In this document: one piece after another, positions 28,851-36,353 of the stretch | How positions within the stretch are numbered: position 1 is the first letter of the stretch | Layout of the letters: each line of letters starts with the position of its first letter | DNA from: CAYSIX01 sp964431205 | Lineage (GTDB): Bacteria; Planctomycetota; Phycisphaerae; Phycisphaerales; Phycisphaeraceae | Assembly (NCBI GenBank): GCA_964431205.1 | Contig: CAYSIX010000003.1 | Span: forward strand, 1-46,093 | Length of the DNA: 46,093 nucleotides | Reading direction: 5' to 3' | The notes under the pieces: model-generated | What the model saw: the letters and a program-made list of their open reading frames with translations, nothing else | Database searches by the model: none | Told to the model about the DNA's origin: nothing | Position numbers and translations under genes: made by a program

Positions 28851-29567
28851 GTGCTGCTTGACATCGAGGGCACGACCAGCTCCGTCGCGTTCGTGTACGA
28901 CGTGATGTTCCCGTATGCGCGGCGGCACCTCGCGAGATTCCTGGCCGAGCACTGGGACGAACCGGCGACGCGTGAGGCGTGCGACCGGATCGCCCAGGAT
29001 GCCGGCGCCGCGTCGCTGACCGCGTGGGCCGGACGCGACGCCGATGGCGGGCGCCAGCGCGTAATCGATGAGGTCACCCGCCTCACGGAGTCCGACGCGA
29101 AGGTCACCGGGCTCAAGCAACTGCAGGGCCTGATCTGGGAGGCGGGATTTCGCAACGGCGAGCTGCGCGGGCACGTGTACGACGACGTGCCACCGGCCCT
29201 GCGCCGCTGGAACGCCGCCGGTCTCGACGTGCGCATCTACTCTTCCGGCAGCATCGCGGCGCAGAAGCTGTTCTTCGGCCACAGCGACGCGGGCGACCTG
29301 CTCGATCAATTCCGCGGCCACTATGACACGACCACCGGACCGAAGCGTGAAGCGGCGAGCTACCGCGCGATCGCCGAAGACTTCGGCCTGCCGGCGGGCT
29401 CGATCCTGTTCCTGAGCGACGTGGTCGCGGAGCTCGACGCGGCGCGAGCCGCCGGCATGCAGACGGCTTTGGTCCGCCGGCCGGGCAACGCGGCGGTCGA
29501 GGACGCTCACAACCACCCGTCGATCCAGTCGTTCGACGAGCTTCACGTTGAGCCGGTCACGCGCTGA
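28851..29567 (+). CDS. mtnC: Enolase-phosphatase E1 (2,3-diketo-5-methylthiopentyl-1-phosphate enolase/phosphatase)
   Basis: 238 residues from GTG 28851. HAD-superfamily motifs: DIEGTTSSVAFVYDVMFPYA with the nucleophile Asp at residue 4, then YSSGSIAAQKLFFGHSDAGD, and KREAASYRAIAEDFGL...ILFLSDVVAELDAARAAGM. The enzyme enolises and dephosphorylates the MtnB product to acireductone, the MtnD substrate. The N-terminus is tight: the first beta-strand begins at the start codon, and no ribosome site is seen. A natural-looking start (MTPRPDQRTNPATRVAQAA, ATG 28795) lies one frame away, and one missing base near 28850 would join them, so a frameshift is possible. Confidence 0.88.
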   Translation: MLLDIEGTTSSVAFVYDVMFPYARRHLARFLAEHWDEPATREACDRIAQDAGAASLTAWAGRDADGGRQRVIDEVTRLTESDAKVTGLKQLQGLIWEAGFRNGELRGHVYDDVPPALRRWNAAGLDVRIYSSGSIAAQKLFFGHSDAGDLLDQFRGHYDTTTGPKREAASYRAIAEDFGLPAGSILFLSDVVAELDAARAAGMQTALVRRPGNAAVEDAHNHPSIQSFDELHVEPVTR

Positions 29568-29771
29568 TACGGCCCGCCGCCACCCCCCTGCCACACATCT
29601 AAGCTCAGCAAGTGCAACGAGATCGATCTTGGCGCGCCCGATAACCACACCGCGCGATCGCTGCGGTTGATTCGCCCCCTACCGGCGGCACAGATCGCTT
29701 AAGTGGTGCGACCGCCTCGACGATAGCGGAGTTGTCCGGCTTGGAACGGCCCGGGCCCAGGAGATGCCGCG

Positions 29772-30407
29772 ATGTCGGTGAACACGGATCAGTCGCGCCG
29801 CCCGCCCACCCCGCACCGGGCTCGTCGCGGCGAGCGCGCCAAGCGTGGCCTGGACGTGGTCATGGCGAGCTGCGCCCTGGCCGTCGCGGCGCCGGTCCTG
29901 TTCGGGTGCGCCGCCTGGGTCTGGTGGCTGGACGGAAGCCCGGTGGTGTACCGCCAGTGGCGGGTCGGCCGTGACGGCTGGCTGTTCCGGCTTTACAAGC
30001 TGCGGACGATGCGCCGCGACGCCGAATCCGCCGGAGCGCAGTACGCCACGAGCGCGGATCCACGGGTATTGCCGGGTTGCCGTTGGATGCGCCGCAGTCA
30101 CGTCGACGAACTGCCGCAGTTGATCAACGTGCTGCTGGGGCACATGAGCCTGGTAGGCCCGAGGCCCGAGCGACCCGAGATCATCGAATCGCTTCGGGAC
30201 GACCTGCCCGGGATCGAACGGAGGCTGGAAGCCGCGCCGGGCCTGACGGGCCTGGCCCAGATCCGCAATGGTTACGCCAACGACGAGGCGGGCATGCGGC
30301 GAAAGCTGGCGTGTGACCTCAGCTACCTTCGCCGCCGCTCGTTGATCGGCGACCTGGCGCTGATCCTGGCCACGGTCCCTCGATTCTGGGACCGTGCGGC
30401 GTGCTGA
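29772..30407 (+). CDS. Priming glycosyl-1-phosphate transferase (bacterial sugar transferase)
   Basis: 211 residues. One hydrophobic segment (about 31-53) is followed by the PglC/WcaJ catalytic core: KRGLDVVMA, VYRQWRVGRDGWLFRLYKLRT, MRRDAES, SHVDELPQLINVLLG, MSLVGPRPERPE and GLTGLAQI. Such enzymes move a sugar phosphate from a nucleotide sugar to undecaprenyl phosphate at the inner membrane, starting exopolysaccharide synthesis. The short single-helix form is typical of PglC-like members. CCAGGAG precedes the ATG. It opens an operon that continues to about 35576 with export and chain-length genes of the XrtA/PEP-CTERM type. Confidence 0.93.
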   Translation: MSVNTDQSRRPPTPHRARRGERAKRGLDVVMASCALAVAAPVLFGCAAWVWWLDGSPVVYRQWRVGRDGWLFRLYKLRTMRRDAESAGAQYATSADPRVLPGCRWMRRSHVDELPQLINVLLGHMSLVGPRPERPEIIESLRDDLPGIERRLEAAPGLTGLAQIRNGYANDEAGMRRKLACDLSYLRRRSLIGDLALILATVPRFWDRAAC

Positions 30408-30435
30408 GTCTGCGGACGAGCGAAAGGATCGGACG

Positions 30436-31188
30436 ATGCACACGGGCATGACACAGAGACGACGACGGACGCTGGCGGCGGTGACGTTCGCGGCGGTCCT
30501 GGCCTGGCCGGTCGGCTGCGGCCCCCGCTACACCGACTACAGCGCCTTCATCCGCGAGCCCAAGCCGATCGTCACCGCGACCGAATACCGCGTCGCCCCC
30601 CCGGACGGGCTGACCTTCAACTCCAAGCGCGTCCGCGAGATCAACGGCCTGACGATGGTGATCCGACCGGACGGCAAAGTCAGCCTGCCCCTGCTGGGCA
30701 GCGTCTTCGTCGCCGGCAAGACCACCGAGCAGATCAGCGCGGAGCTGGAAAGCCTCGCCGCGCGCTACTACGAGGACGCCGACGTCATGGTCCGGGTGTC
30801 GACGTTTGCGAGCAAACGGATCTTCGTGTTCGGCCAGGTCGGCACGGCCGGACCGTACCCGTACAACGGGGCCAACACGGTCCTGGACACGCTGGCGCGG
30901 GCGCAACCGACCTTCCTCGCGGACGTGACCCGCATCCAGGTGTTGAGGCCCAACCGTCAGGGCGAGCTGATCCGCCGCATGACCGTCAACCTCGACGACA
31001 TGGTCAAGAAGGGGGACACGACCCTGGACGCGGTGCTGGAAGAGGGCGACATCGTCTACGTCCCCCCGCACGCGTTCGCCACCGTGGGCCTGGCCATGCA
31101 GACGCTGCTGCTGCCGATCCGACCGGCCGCGGAGGTCGTCAACGGCCCGAGCAGCATCCAGACCAGCGCCGAAACCTACGGCGAATGA
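30436..31188 (+). CDS. Polysaccharide export lipoprotein (Wza-like)
   Basis: 250 residues from ATG 30436 with AGGA seven bases before; an ATG at 30394 would give a non-secretory leader. The signal peptide ends LAWPVGCGPRY, a lipobox. The polysaccharide export domain is seen in YRVAPPDGLTFNSKRV, LTMVIRPDGKVSLPLLGSVF and KTTEQISAELESLAARYY. A soluble-ligand-binding beta-grasp unit follows: KRIFVFGQVGTAGPYPYNG, NTVLDTLARAQPT and EEGDIVYVPPHAFAT. It should form the outer-membrane or periplasmic export channel for the polysaccharide. The next gene starts 19 bases later. Confidence 0.92.
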   Translation: MHTGMTQRRRRTLAAVTFAAVLAWPVGCGPRYTDYSAFIREPKPIVTATEYRVAPPDGLTFNSKRVREINGLTMVIRPDGKVSLPLLGSVFVAGKTTEQISAELESLAARYYEDADVMVRVSTFASKRIFVFGQVGTAGPYPYNGANTVLDTLARAQPTFLADVTRIQVLRPNRQGELIRRMTVNLDDMVKKGDTTLDAVLEEGDIVYVPPHAFATVGLAMQTLLLPIRPAAEVVNGPSSIQTSAETYGE

Positions 31189-31207
31189 CCGCCGGCGTGA
31201 GGATCTC

Positions 31208-32848
31208 ATGATCGATAAATCCCGACAGCCCAATCCCATGCTCGAGCTGTGGGAGATCGTGCGCCGCTACCGCTGGCGGTTCGTGCTCATCGCCTTTCTC
31301 ACGTGCACGGCCGTGCTCACCGTCAGCCTCTTCCTGCCGCGCAAGTACAAGGCCTACGCCCTCTTCGAGCGCCGCACCGACATGGTCCTCACCGAGCTGT
31401 CCCGCCAGGCTTCGACCACGGCGTTCCAGAACCCGCGCAACAGCCTGGTCGAGGAGATCGCCGGCCCCCCGGCGATCGAGTCCCTGCTCCGCCGGATCGA
31501 GCCTCGGCTCAAAGAGCACGGCCTGGTGCGGTCGGCGCTGGACCGCCAGCGGTTGCGTGACGACCTGCTCCGACGCGTCGTCGTCCGCTGGGACATCAAC
31601 ACCCACGCGCTCGACCGCGTCCGCATCGAATACATCGGTGAAGCGCCCGATACCACGGCGATGATCGTCAATGAGCTGGTTCACCAGTATATTGAGCGAT
31701 CCCGCGAGGCCGTTCAGTCCCGGCTCCGGGAGACTTCCGGTTTCTTTCGCAACGAGCTGGACCGCACCCGCGCCGAGATCGAGAAGCTGGAGAACCGCGT
31801 CCTGGAGTTCGAGCTGGCCAACGGCGAGCTGCTGCCGGACAACCCCAGCAACGTGCAGTCGGCGATGGTCGAGGCCGAGAAGATGCTCTCGGAACTCATC
31901 GCCGAGCGCGACGCCGCGGCCAAGCGGGTCGAGACGCTGCGCGCCTCGTTGGCCGAGACGCCCGAGACGATCCCGACGCTGACCCGCTCGCGCAACCCGG
32001 CCCTGACGCGGATGGAGGATCAGAAGCGCGAGCTGGAGGATCAGCTCGCCGACTACCTGGGCAAGCTGAAGATGCGCGACGCTCACCCCGACGTCGTGGC
32101 GTTGCGGCAACAGATCGCGCAGCTCGAGACCAAGATCGCCGCGACGCAGGAGGAGGTCGTCAGCCAGCGTCAGGAGGCGCCGAACCCCAAGCATCAGGAG
32201 CTGGAGCTGAGGTTGACGGAGGCGATCGGGGACGCGGAGGCCGCCGCCGAGCAGGTCGCTTCGCTCGAGCGTCGCCTCGCCGAGATGAACGCGCAGGTGG
32301 AGCAGATGTTCCCCGTGCGCAGCGAGTACCGCAAGCTGACGCGGCAGATGTCTCAGGCGCAGCGGCAGCTCGCGTTCTGGGAGGACAACCTGCGCCGGGT
32401 CGAGATGGCCATGGCCGCCGACACCGGCGATCGCGGCATCCAGCTCGACTTCATCAAGCCGGCCCAACCGGATCCGCACCCGGTCTCGCCCAACCTCGCC
32501 CAGGTCGTGTTCGCCGCGGTGGGGCTCGGCCTGCTCGTCGGCGGGCTGGCCGTCTTCGTCGCCTACCGCACCGACGAATCGTTCGTCGACCCCGAGCAGA
32601 TCACCGAGCACCTGAGCCTGCCGCTGTTCGGGTCGGTCAGCGAGCTGATCACCCGCCGTCATCGGCGCCTGAGACGATGGCGACGCACGATCCTCTACCC
32701 CGTCAACGCCGCCGCCATCGCCGGGGTCATCATCGCCCTGACCACCCTGCTCTATCTGGATCTGGAGCGCCCGATCCTGCACGATCCCAACGACCCCAGC
32801 TCGTCCTCCGTCGTTCACTCGAACCCCGCCGACAAAACCGCGGAGTGA
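31208..32848 (+). CDS. Polysaccharide chain-length determinant (Wzz/GNVR) without kinase domain
   Basis: 546 residues. An N-terminal Wzz segment with TM helix (about 23-44, FVLIAFLTCTAVLTVSLFLP) is followed by a long periplasmic coiled coil (about 170-410, for example RAEIEKLENRVLEFELANGE and EQVASLERRLAEMNAQVEQM). A second TM (about 437-458) precedes a short cytoplasmic stretch, LFGSVSELITRRHRRLRRW. A third helix (about 497-518) is near the C-terminus. The tyrosine kinase is a separate protein two genes on, as is usual in XrtA/PEP-CTERM exopolysaccharide clusters. It should control polymer length and link synthesis to the export lipoprotein. Confidence 0.9.
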   Translation: MIDKSRQPNPMLELWEIVRRYRWRFVLIAFLTCTAVLTVSLFLPRKYKAYALFERRTDMVLTELSRQASTTAFQNPRNSLVEEIAGPPAIESLLRRIEPRLKEHGLVRSALDRQRLRDDLLRRVVVRWDINTHALDRVRIEYIGEAPDTTAMIVNELVHQYIERSREAVQSRLRETSGFFRNELDRTRAEIEKLENRVLEFELANGELLPDNPSNVQSAMVEAEKMLSELIAERDAAAKRVETLRASLAETPETIPTLTRSRNPALTRMEDQKRELEDQLADYLGKLKMRDAHPDVVALRQQIAQLETKIAATQEEVVSQRQEAPNPKHQELELRLTEAIGDAEAAAEQVASLERRLAEMNAQVEQMFPVRSEYRKLTRQMSQAQRQLAFWEDNLRRVEMAMAADTGDRGIQLDFIKPAQPDPHPVSPNLAQVVFAAVGLGLLVGGLAVFVAYRTDESFVDPEQITEHLSLPLFGSVSELITRRHRRLRRWRRTILYPVNAAAIAGVIIALTTLLYLDLERPILHDPNDPSSSSVVHSNPADKTAE

Positions 32849-32851
32849 CCG

Positions 32852-33742
32852 ATGTACGAGCAGCTCTACAACCTCCACACCCTGCCGTTCGAGAACACGC
32901 CCGACCCGCGGTTCTTCTTCGCCAGCGAGCAGCACCGCGAGGCCCTGGCCGCGATCGAGTACACCATCCGCCTGCGCAAGGGCATCGTGATGGTCACCGG
33001 GGCGATCGGCTCCGGCAAAACAACCGTCGGGCGGACGATGGTCGAGCGCTGCGGTGACCGCGCGACGATCGTCCCGGTCATGCACGGCCACCATCGCGGC
33101 GCGGAGCTGCTGCGCCACGTCCTGCGGTCGCTCGGCGTCGACTTTCCCCGCAACGAGGACCACGCCCAACTGCTCGAACGCGTCGAGCAGCACCTGCGCA
33201 TCCAGTCCGAACGGTCGCGGCCCGTCGTCCTGTTCGTCGACGAGGCTCAGACGCACTCGGATCAGGCCCTCGAGGAGCTTCGCCTCCTGAGCAACTTCGA
33301 CACGAACACGAGCAAACTCCTGCAGCTCGTCCTCGTCGGGCAGCCGGAGCTGCGCGAACGCGTCCGTCGTCCCGAGCTGGCGGCGCTGCGCCAGCGGATC
33401 GTGATGGCCAAGCAACTGAACCCGCTGAGCCTGCAGGACACAGCCGACTACATCACGCACCGGCTGCGTGCGGCGAGCAACGATCCCGACCACGTCGCCG
33501 TGACCTTCACCGGCGACGCCATCGAGTCGATCTATGGCCAGACGCGTGGCACGCCGCGATTGATCAACGTCGTCTGCGACAACTGTCTGCTGCTCGGATA
33601 CGTCAAGCAGACGCGACGGATCACGCCTTCCATGGTGCGACGCGTGATCGAGGACATGATCCCGAGCTTCGAAGAGCCGCGGCCGTTCGTGTTCGCCGAG
33701 ACGAGACCGGCCAGATCCCTCAACCTCGCGGGGAGTCACTGA
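32852..33742 (+). CDS. ExeA-like AAA ATPase of XrtA/PEP-CTERM type exopolysaccharide clusters
   Basis: 296 residues. The N-terminus MYEQLYNLHTLPFENTPDPR is the signature of the ExeA/GspA-type ATPases regularly found beside XrtA exopolysaccharide genes. Walker A is GAIGSGKTT (50-58), Walker B VVLFVDEAQ (125-133), with QLVLVGQPELRE as sensor region and RGTPRLINVVCDNCL near the end. No membrane helix or peptidoglycan-binding domain is present, unlike full-length ExeA. The exact task in polysaccharide export is unknown. It is three bases after the preceding gene and its stop overlaps the kinase start (TGATG). Confidence 0.9.
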   Translation: MYEQLYNLHTLPFENTPDPRFFFASEQHREALAAIEYTIRLRKGIVMVTGAIGSGKTTVGRTMVERCGDRATIVPVMHGHHRGAELLRHVLRSLGVDFPRNEDHAQLLERVEQHLRIQSERSRPVVLFVDEAQTHSDQALEELRLLSNFDTNTSKLLQLVLVGQPELRERVRRPELAALRQRIVMAKQLNPLSLQDTADYITHRLRAASNDPDHVAVTFTGDAIESIYGQTRGTPRLINVVCDNCLLLGYVKQTRRITPSMVRRVIEDMIPSFEEPRPFVFAETRPARSLNLAGSH

Positions 33743-34743
33743 TGGGCTACATCTTCGATGCCATCCATCGCCTGCACGAGCAGGAGACGCGTCCGGCGGC
33801 GCAGGAACCGGAGCGTGGCGAAGGGGCCGAGGAGGGGCGAAGCGGACAGACCCTGCCTCCGCTGATGGACCCGCAGGCGTCCGACGCGCCGATCGCCACC
33901 CCGACTCTCGCGTCCAGCCATGAGACCGCCGAAACGGCCGATGTCGCCGAACCCGCGTCACCCATCGAGCACGATGCGGCACCGTCCTCGAAGCCGAAGC
34001 TCAGCCTGGCCGCCGACGCCCGGATCGACACCCTCGACGACCGGCTCGTCGCGGTCCGCGAGCCCTCGTCGCTCATGGCCGAGGAATACCGCGCGATTCG
34101 CACGTCGCTGCTGGCGCGATGGGAACACCGCCGCAAGCTGGTGCACACGATCACCAGCGCGACGCCGCAGGAGGGCAAGACGCTCACGAGCCTGAACCTG
34201 GGGCTGAGCTTCGCGGAGCTGCGTAACCGCCGGACGGTGGTGATCGAGGCGGACCTGCGTCTGCCGACGTTCCAGAAGCTGCTGCGGACGCCGGACACGC
34301 CGGGGCTGGTCGGCGTGCTGCGGGGCGAGGCGACGCTGGACGAGGTGATCCAGACGGTGGGCGGGGAACACCCGCTGGACGTGATCGCGGCCGGGCGGCG
34401 TTGCAGCAACGAGTCGGTTCAACTGCTGTCGGGCCCGCGGATGACCGAGCTGCTGGCGGCGCTGCGGAAGCGGTACGACCACATCATCATCGACACGCCG
34501 CCGGTGATCGAGCTGGCCGACGCCGGCATCGTCGGGAGCATGAGCGACGAGGTATTGCTGATCATCCGGATGAACCGGACGCCGCGGCCGCTGGTCGATC
34601 AGTCGATCCGGACGCTGACGAGCTATCACGCGCCGGTGGCGGGCGTGATCGCGACGGACGCGGTTCGTTCTCGAAACAAGTATTATTACTACCGTTATGG
34701 ATACCGCTACCGATATCACGACCAGGCACGGAAGGCGGCGTGA
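33742..34743 (+). CDS. Tyrosine autokinase of the CpsD/CapB (BY-kinase) family
   Basis: 333 residues. After an acidic, disordered N-terminal third, the kinase core shows EEYRAIRTSLL, the Walker A-like SATPQEGKTLTS (139-150), Walker A' VVIEADLRLP (166-175) and Walker B HIIIDTPP (247-254). The C-terminus carries a dense tyrosine cluster, KYYYYRYGYRYRYHDQ (313-328), the usual site of autophosphorylation in these kinases. With the separate chain-length protein at 31208 it should control exopolysaccharide polymerisation and export. The first residues MGYIFDAI match the start of XrtA-associated kinases. Confidence 0.92.
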   Translation: MGYIFDAIHRLHEQETRPAAQEPERGEGAEEGRSGQTLPPLMDPQASDAPIATPTLASSHETAETADVAEPASPIEHDAAPSSKPKLSLAADARIDTLDDRLVAVREPSSLMAEEYRAIRTSLLARWEHRRKLVHTITSATPQEGKTLTSLNLGLSFAELRNRRTVVIEADLRLPTFQKLLRTPDTPGLVGVLRGEATLDEVIQTVGGEHPLDVIAAGRRCSNESVQLLSGPRMTELLAALRKRYDHIIIDTPPVIELADAGIVGSMSDEVLLIIRMNRTPRPLVDQSIRTLTSYHAPVAGVIATDAVRSRNKYYYYRYGYRYRYHDQARKAA

Positions 34744-34804
34744 GGGCCGTGGGATCGCGGCCGCGGCCGTGCGATCGCAACGCCGACAACGAGGAGTTCT
34801 GGCT

Positions 34805-34990
34805 ATGCGGACCGATGTGTGGAACCGAATCCGACGGGCGTGGCGTCAGGCGTCCGTCCGGACAACGGAGATGCGGAACGAACGACGACGGGGCGGAGGG
34901 GAGCGGAACGGGCGAAGGGATGGGACCGGCGCGGGGCCCGCAGCAGCGTGGGCCGGCTGGAGGCGCAGGAAGGGAGCCGCCCGTGCGTGA
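34805..34990 (+). CDS. Possible small Arg-rich protein
   Basis: A 61-residue frame from ATG 34805 with GAGGAG eight bases upstream, beginning MRTDVWNRIRRAWRQASVRT and very rich in Arg and Gly. It fills most of the 239-base gap between the kinase and the next gene, and its stop overlaps the next start by a few bases, as real operon genes here do. The composition could equally be chance in GC-rich DNA. No family recognised. Confidence 0.28.
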   Translation: MRTDVWNRIRRAWRQASVRTTEMRNERRRGGGERNGRRDGTGAGPAAAWAGWRRRKGAARA

Positions 34991-35576
34991 GCGAATGAGC
35001 ACGGCGTCGACGCAAAGGCGGGCGGTCCTCGCGGCGCACGCAGCGCCGGCCCCACGCGAGGCGGCCGTGCTGATGCTGGCCGGCGCGATCCCGCAGGTGG
35101 ACGGCTCGACGCCGCGCCGACACGCCTGGCGGCTGCTCAACGCGCTGGCGCAGGAACACGAGGTCCACCTGGCCGCGATCGCTGACGGGCCGATCAACCT
35201 GCGGCACTGGCGCGAACTGCATCGGCAGACCGGGCGCCTGTTGATCGGGCCGGGCGGGCCGTGGCGTCGCGGCCGACGCCGGCTCGCTGCCAACGCCTCG
35301 CACTGGGTTCGCGAAGACGCCTATCGCGCCGTGGCGGCCACCGACCCGCGCCTGCTCCACCACCTTGACATCTCGCCGATTCGAATGCGCCTGACGCCTA
35401 CGGGCGATCCCGATACCTACGAGCTTACGGATCAGACGCACGGGCTGATCCTGTGCGCGACGCTCCCGCGTGTGCTCGAACGCCTGACAACTACAGCCCA
35501 CGTCCAATCGCCGCGCATCGCGCCCCCGCCGGTGATCGTGGTCCCCGCCGGGCAACGCCTGCGCCCGGCGGCCTGA
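34983..35576 (+). CDS. Short glycosyltransferase-like protein, possibly truncated
   Basis: 197 residues from GTG 34983, which has AGGGAG six bases before; ATG 34995 is the alternative. Residues about 30-90 (AVLMLAGAIPQVDGSTPRRH, AWRLLNALAQEHEVHLAAI) resemble the N-terminal Rossmann half of GT4-type glycosyltransferases that accompany XrtA exopolysaccharide genes. The nucleotide-sugar-binding C-terminal half (E-x7-E region) is absent. The remainder (LHHLDISPIRMRLTPTGDPD) is unlike a transferase. It could be a decayed enzyme or a regulatory relic. It is the last gene of this operon before two unrelated-looking exported proteins. Confidence 0.55.
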   Translation: MRERMSTASTQRRAVLAAHAAPAPREAAVLMLAGAIPQVDGSTPRRHAWRLLNALAQEHEVHLAAIADGPINLRHWRELHRQTGRLLIGPGGPWRRGRRRLAANASHWVREDAYRAVAATDPRLLHHLDISPIRMRLTPTGDPDTYELTDQTHGLILCATLPRVLERLTTTAHVQSPRIAPPPVIVVPAGQRLRPAA

Positions 35577-35663
35577 GCGACCTCGCCTTCGCCCGACGCC
35601 CACCGGCTCAGACCGCGGCCGCGCCGCGATCGCTCGACGCGTGGTCCAGCCCCGACGCACGGA

Positions 35664-35693
35664 TTGCCCGTGGTCCGACGGCGCCGCTACGAT
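35664..35693 (+). promoter_or_regulatory. Possible promoter of a leaderless transcript
   Basis: TTGCCC (35664-35669), an 18-base spacer and TACGAT (35688-35693). The ATG at 35700 begins six bases after the -10 box, so transcription would start at or near the start codon. Confidence 0.42.
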
Positions 35694-35699
35694 GACCGC

Positions 35700-36353
35700 A
35701 TGCCCAAGCAGCCCCTGTTTCAGACCACGCGGGCACAGCACCTGGCGATCGCCGGACTCATGGCCCTGTTCTTCACGGCATGCGTCGGCGTCGCGGCCGG
35801 CTACATCCGCACGATCGGGTCGGGGCTCAGCTCGACGGCTCCGGGCGCGGCCGAACGATACACCGTCGTCGCCGGCCTGCGCGTCGCCCTGCCGGGCGGC
35901 TGGGAGCGCCGCCCCGATGCCGCCGACGGCTCGACCGGCCTCGAGGCCGCCGAGTGGTTCGAAGACACCGAACGCCCCGGCCGGGCCCTGCTGATCGCCG
36001 CGCTGACCACCCCCGAGCCCGTCGCCCCCACCCAGGTCGCGACCGAGCTGGCCCCCCAACTGCTCCAGCAGCTCGGCCAGGGCGCCGTCCGCGGCTTCTC
36101 CCAGACCACCTTCACACGGGCCGACGACGGCCTCGTCGGGCTCGAGTACGTCGGCGTCAGCCTCGACCGCTCCAGCGATGCGCTTCGCGAGCACATGCTC
36201 GTCACCCTCACCCCCGACGGGCGCCGCCACTGGCTTATCTACATGACGGGGTTGACCGTGGGCCCGCGCTTCATGGAGGAGATGCCGATGGACCTGTCCG
36301 TCTTTCGAGCGATCCACCGCAGCGCCACGCTTGCCGGGGAGGTGACGCCGTGA
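35700..36353 (+). CDS. Membrane-anchored protein of unknown function
   Basis: 217 residues from ATG 35700. A hydrophobic segment (about 15-37, LAIAGLMALFFTACVGVAAGY) anchors or exports it. The remainder is a soluble alpha/beta domain: TVVAGLRVALPGGWERRP, AAEWFEDTERPGRALLIAAL, DDGLVGLEYVGVSLDRSS and RHWLIYMTGLTVGP. This resembles lipoprotein domains that begin with a 'mature chain ... LP.GW' segment, but I cannot name the family. Its stop overlaps the next start (GTGA), so the two exported proteins are made together. No ribosome site; the transcript may be leaderless. Confidence 0.7.
   Translation: MPKQPLFQTTRAQHLAIAGLMALFFTACVGVAAGYIRTIGSGLSSTAPGAAERYTVVAGLRVALPGGWERRPDAADGSTGLEAAEWFEDTERPGRALLIAALTTPEPVAPTQVATELAPQLLQQLGQGAVRGFSQTTFTRADDGLVGLEYVGVSLDRSSDALREHMLVTLTPDGRRHWLIYMTGLTVGPRFMEEMPMDLSVFRAIHRSATLAGEVTP

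Noticed and set aside
31139..33982. 947-codon open frame on the minus strand
   Set aside because: It is antisense to three well-identified exopolysaccharide genes; no motif or ribosome site supports it.
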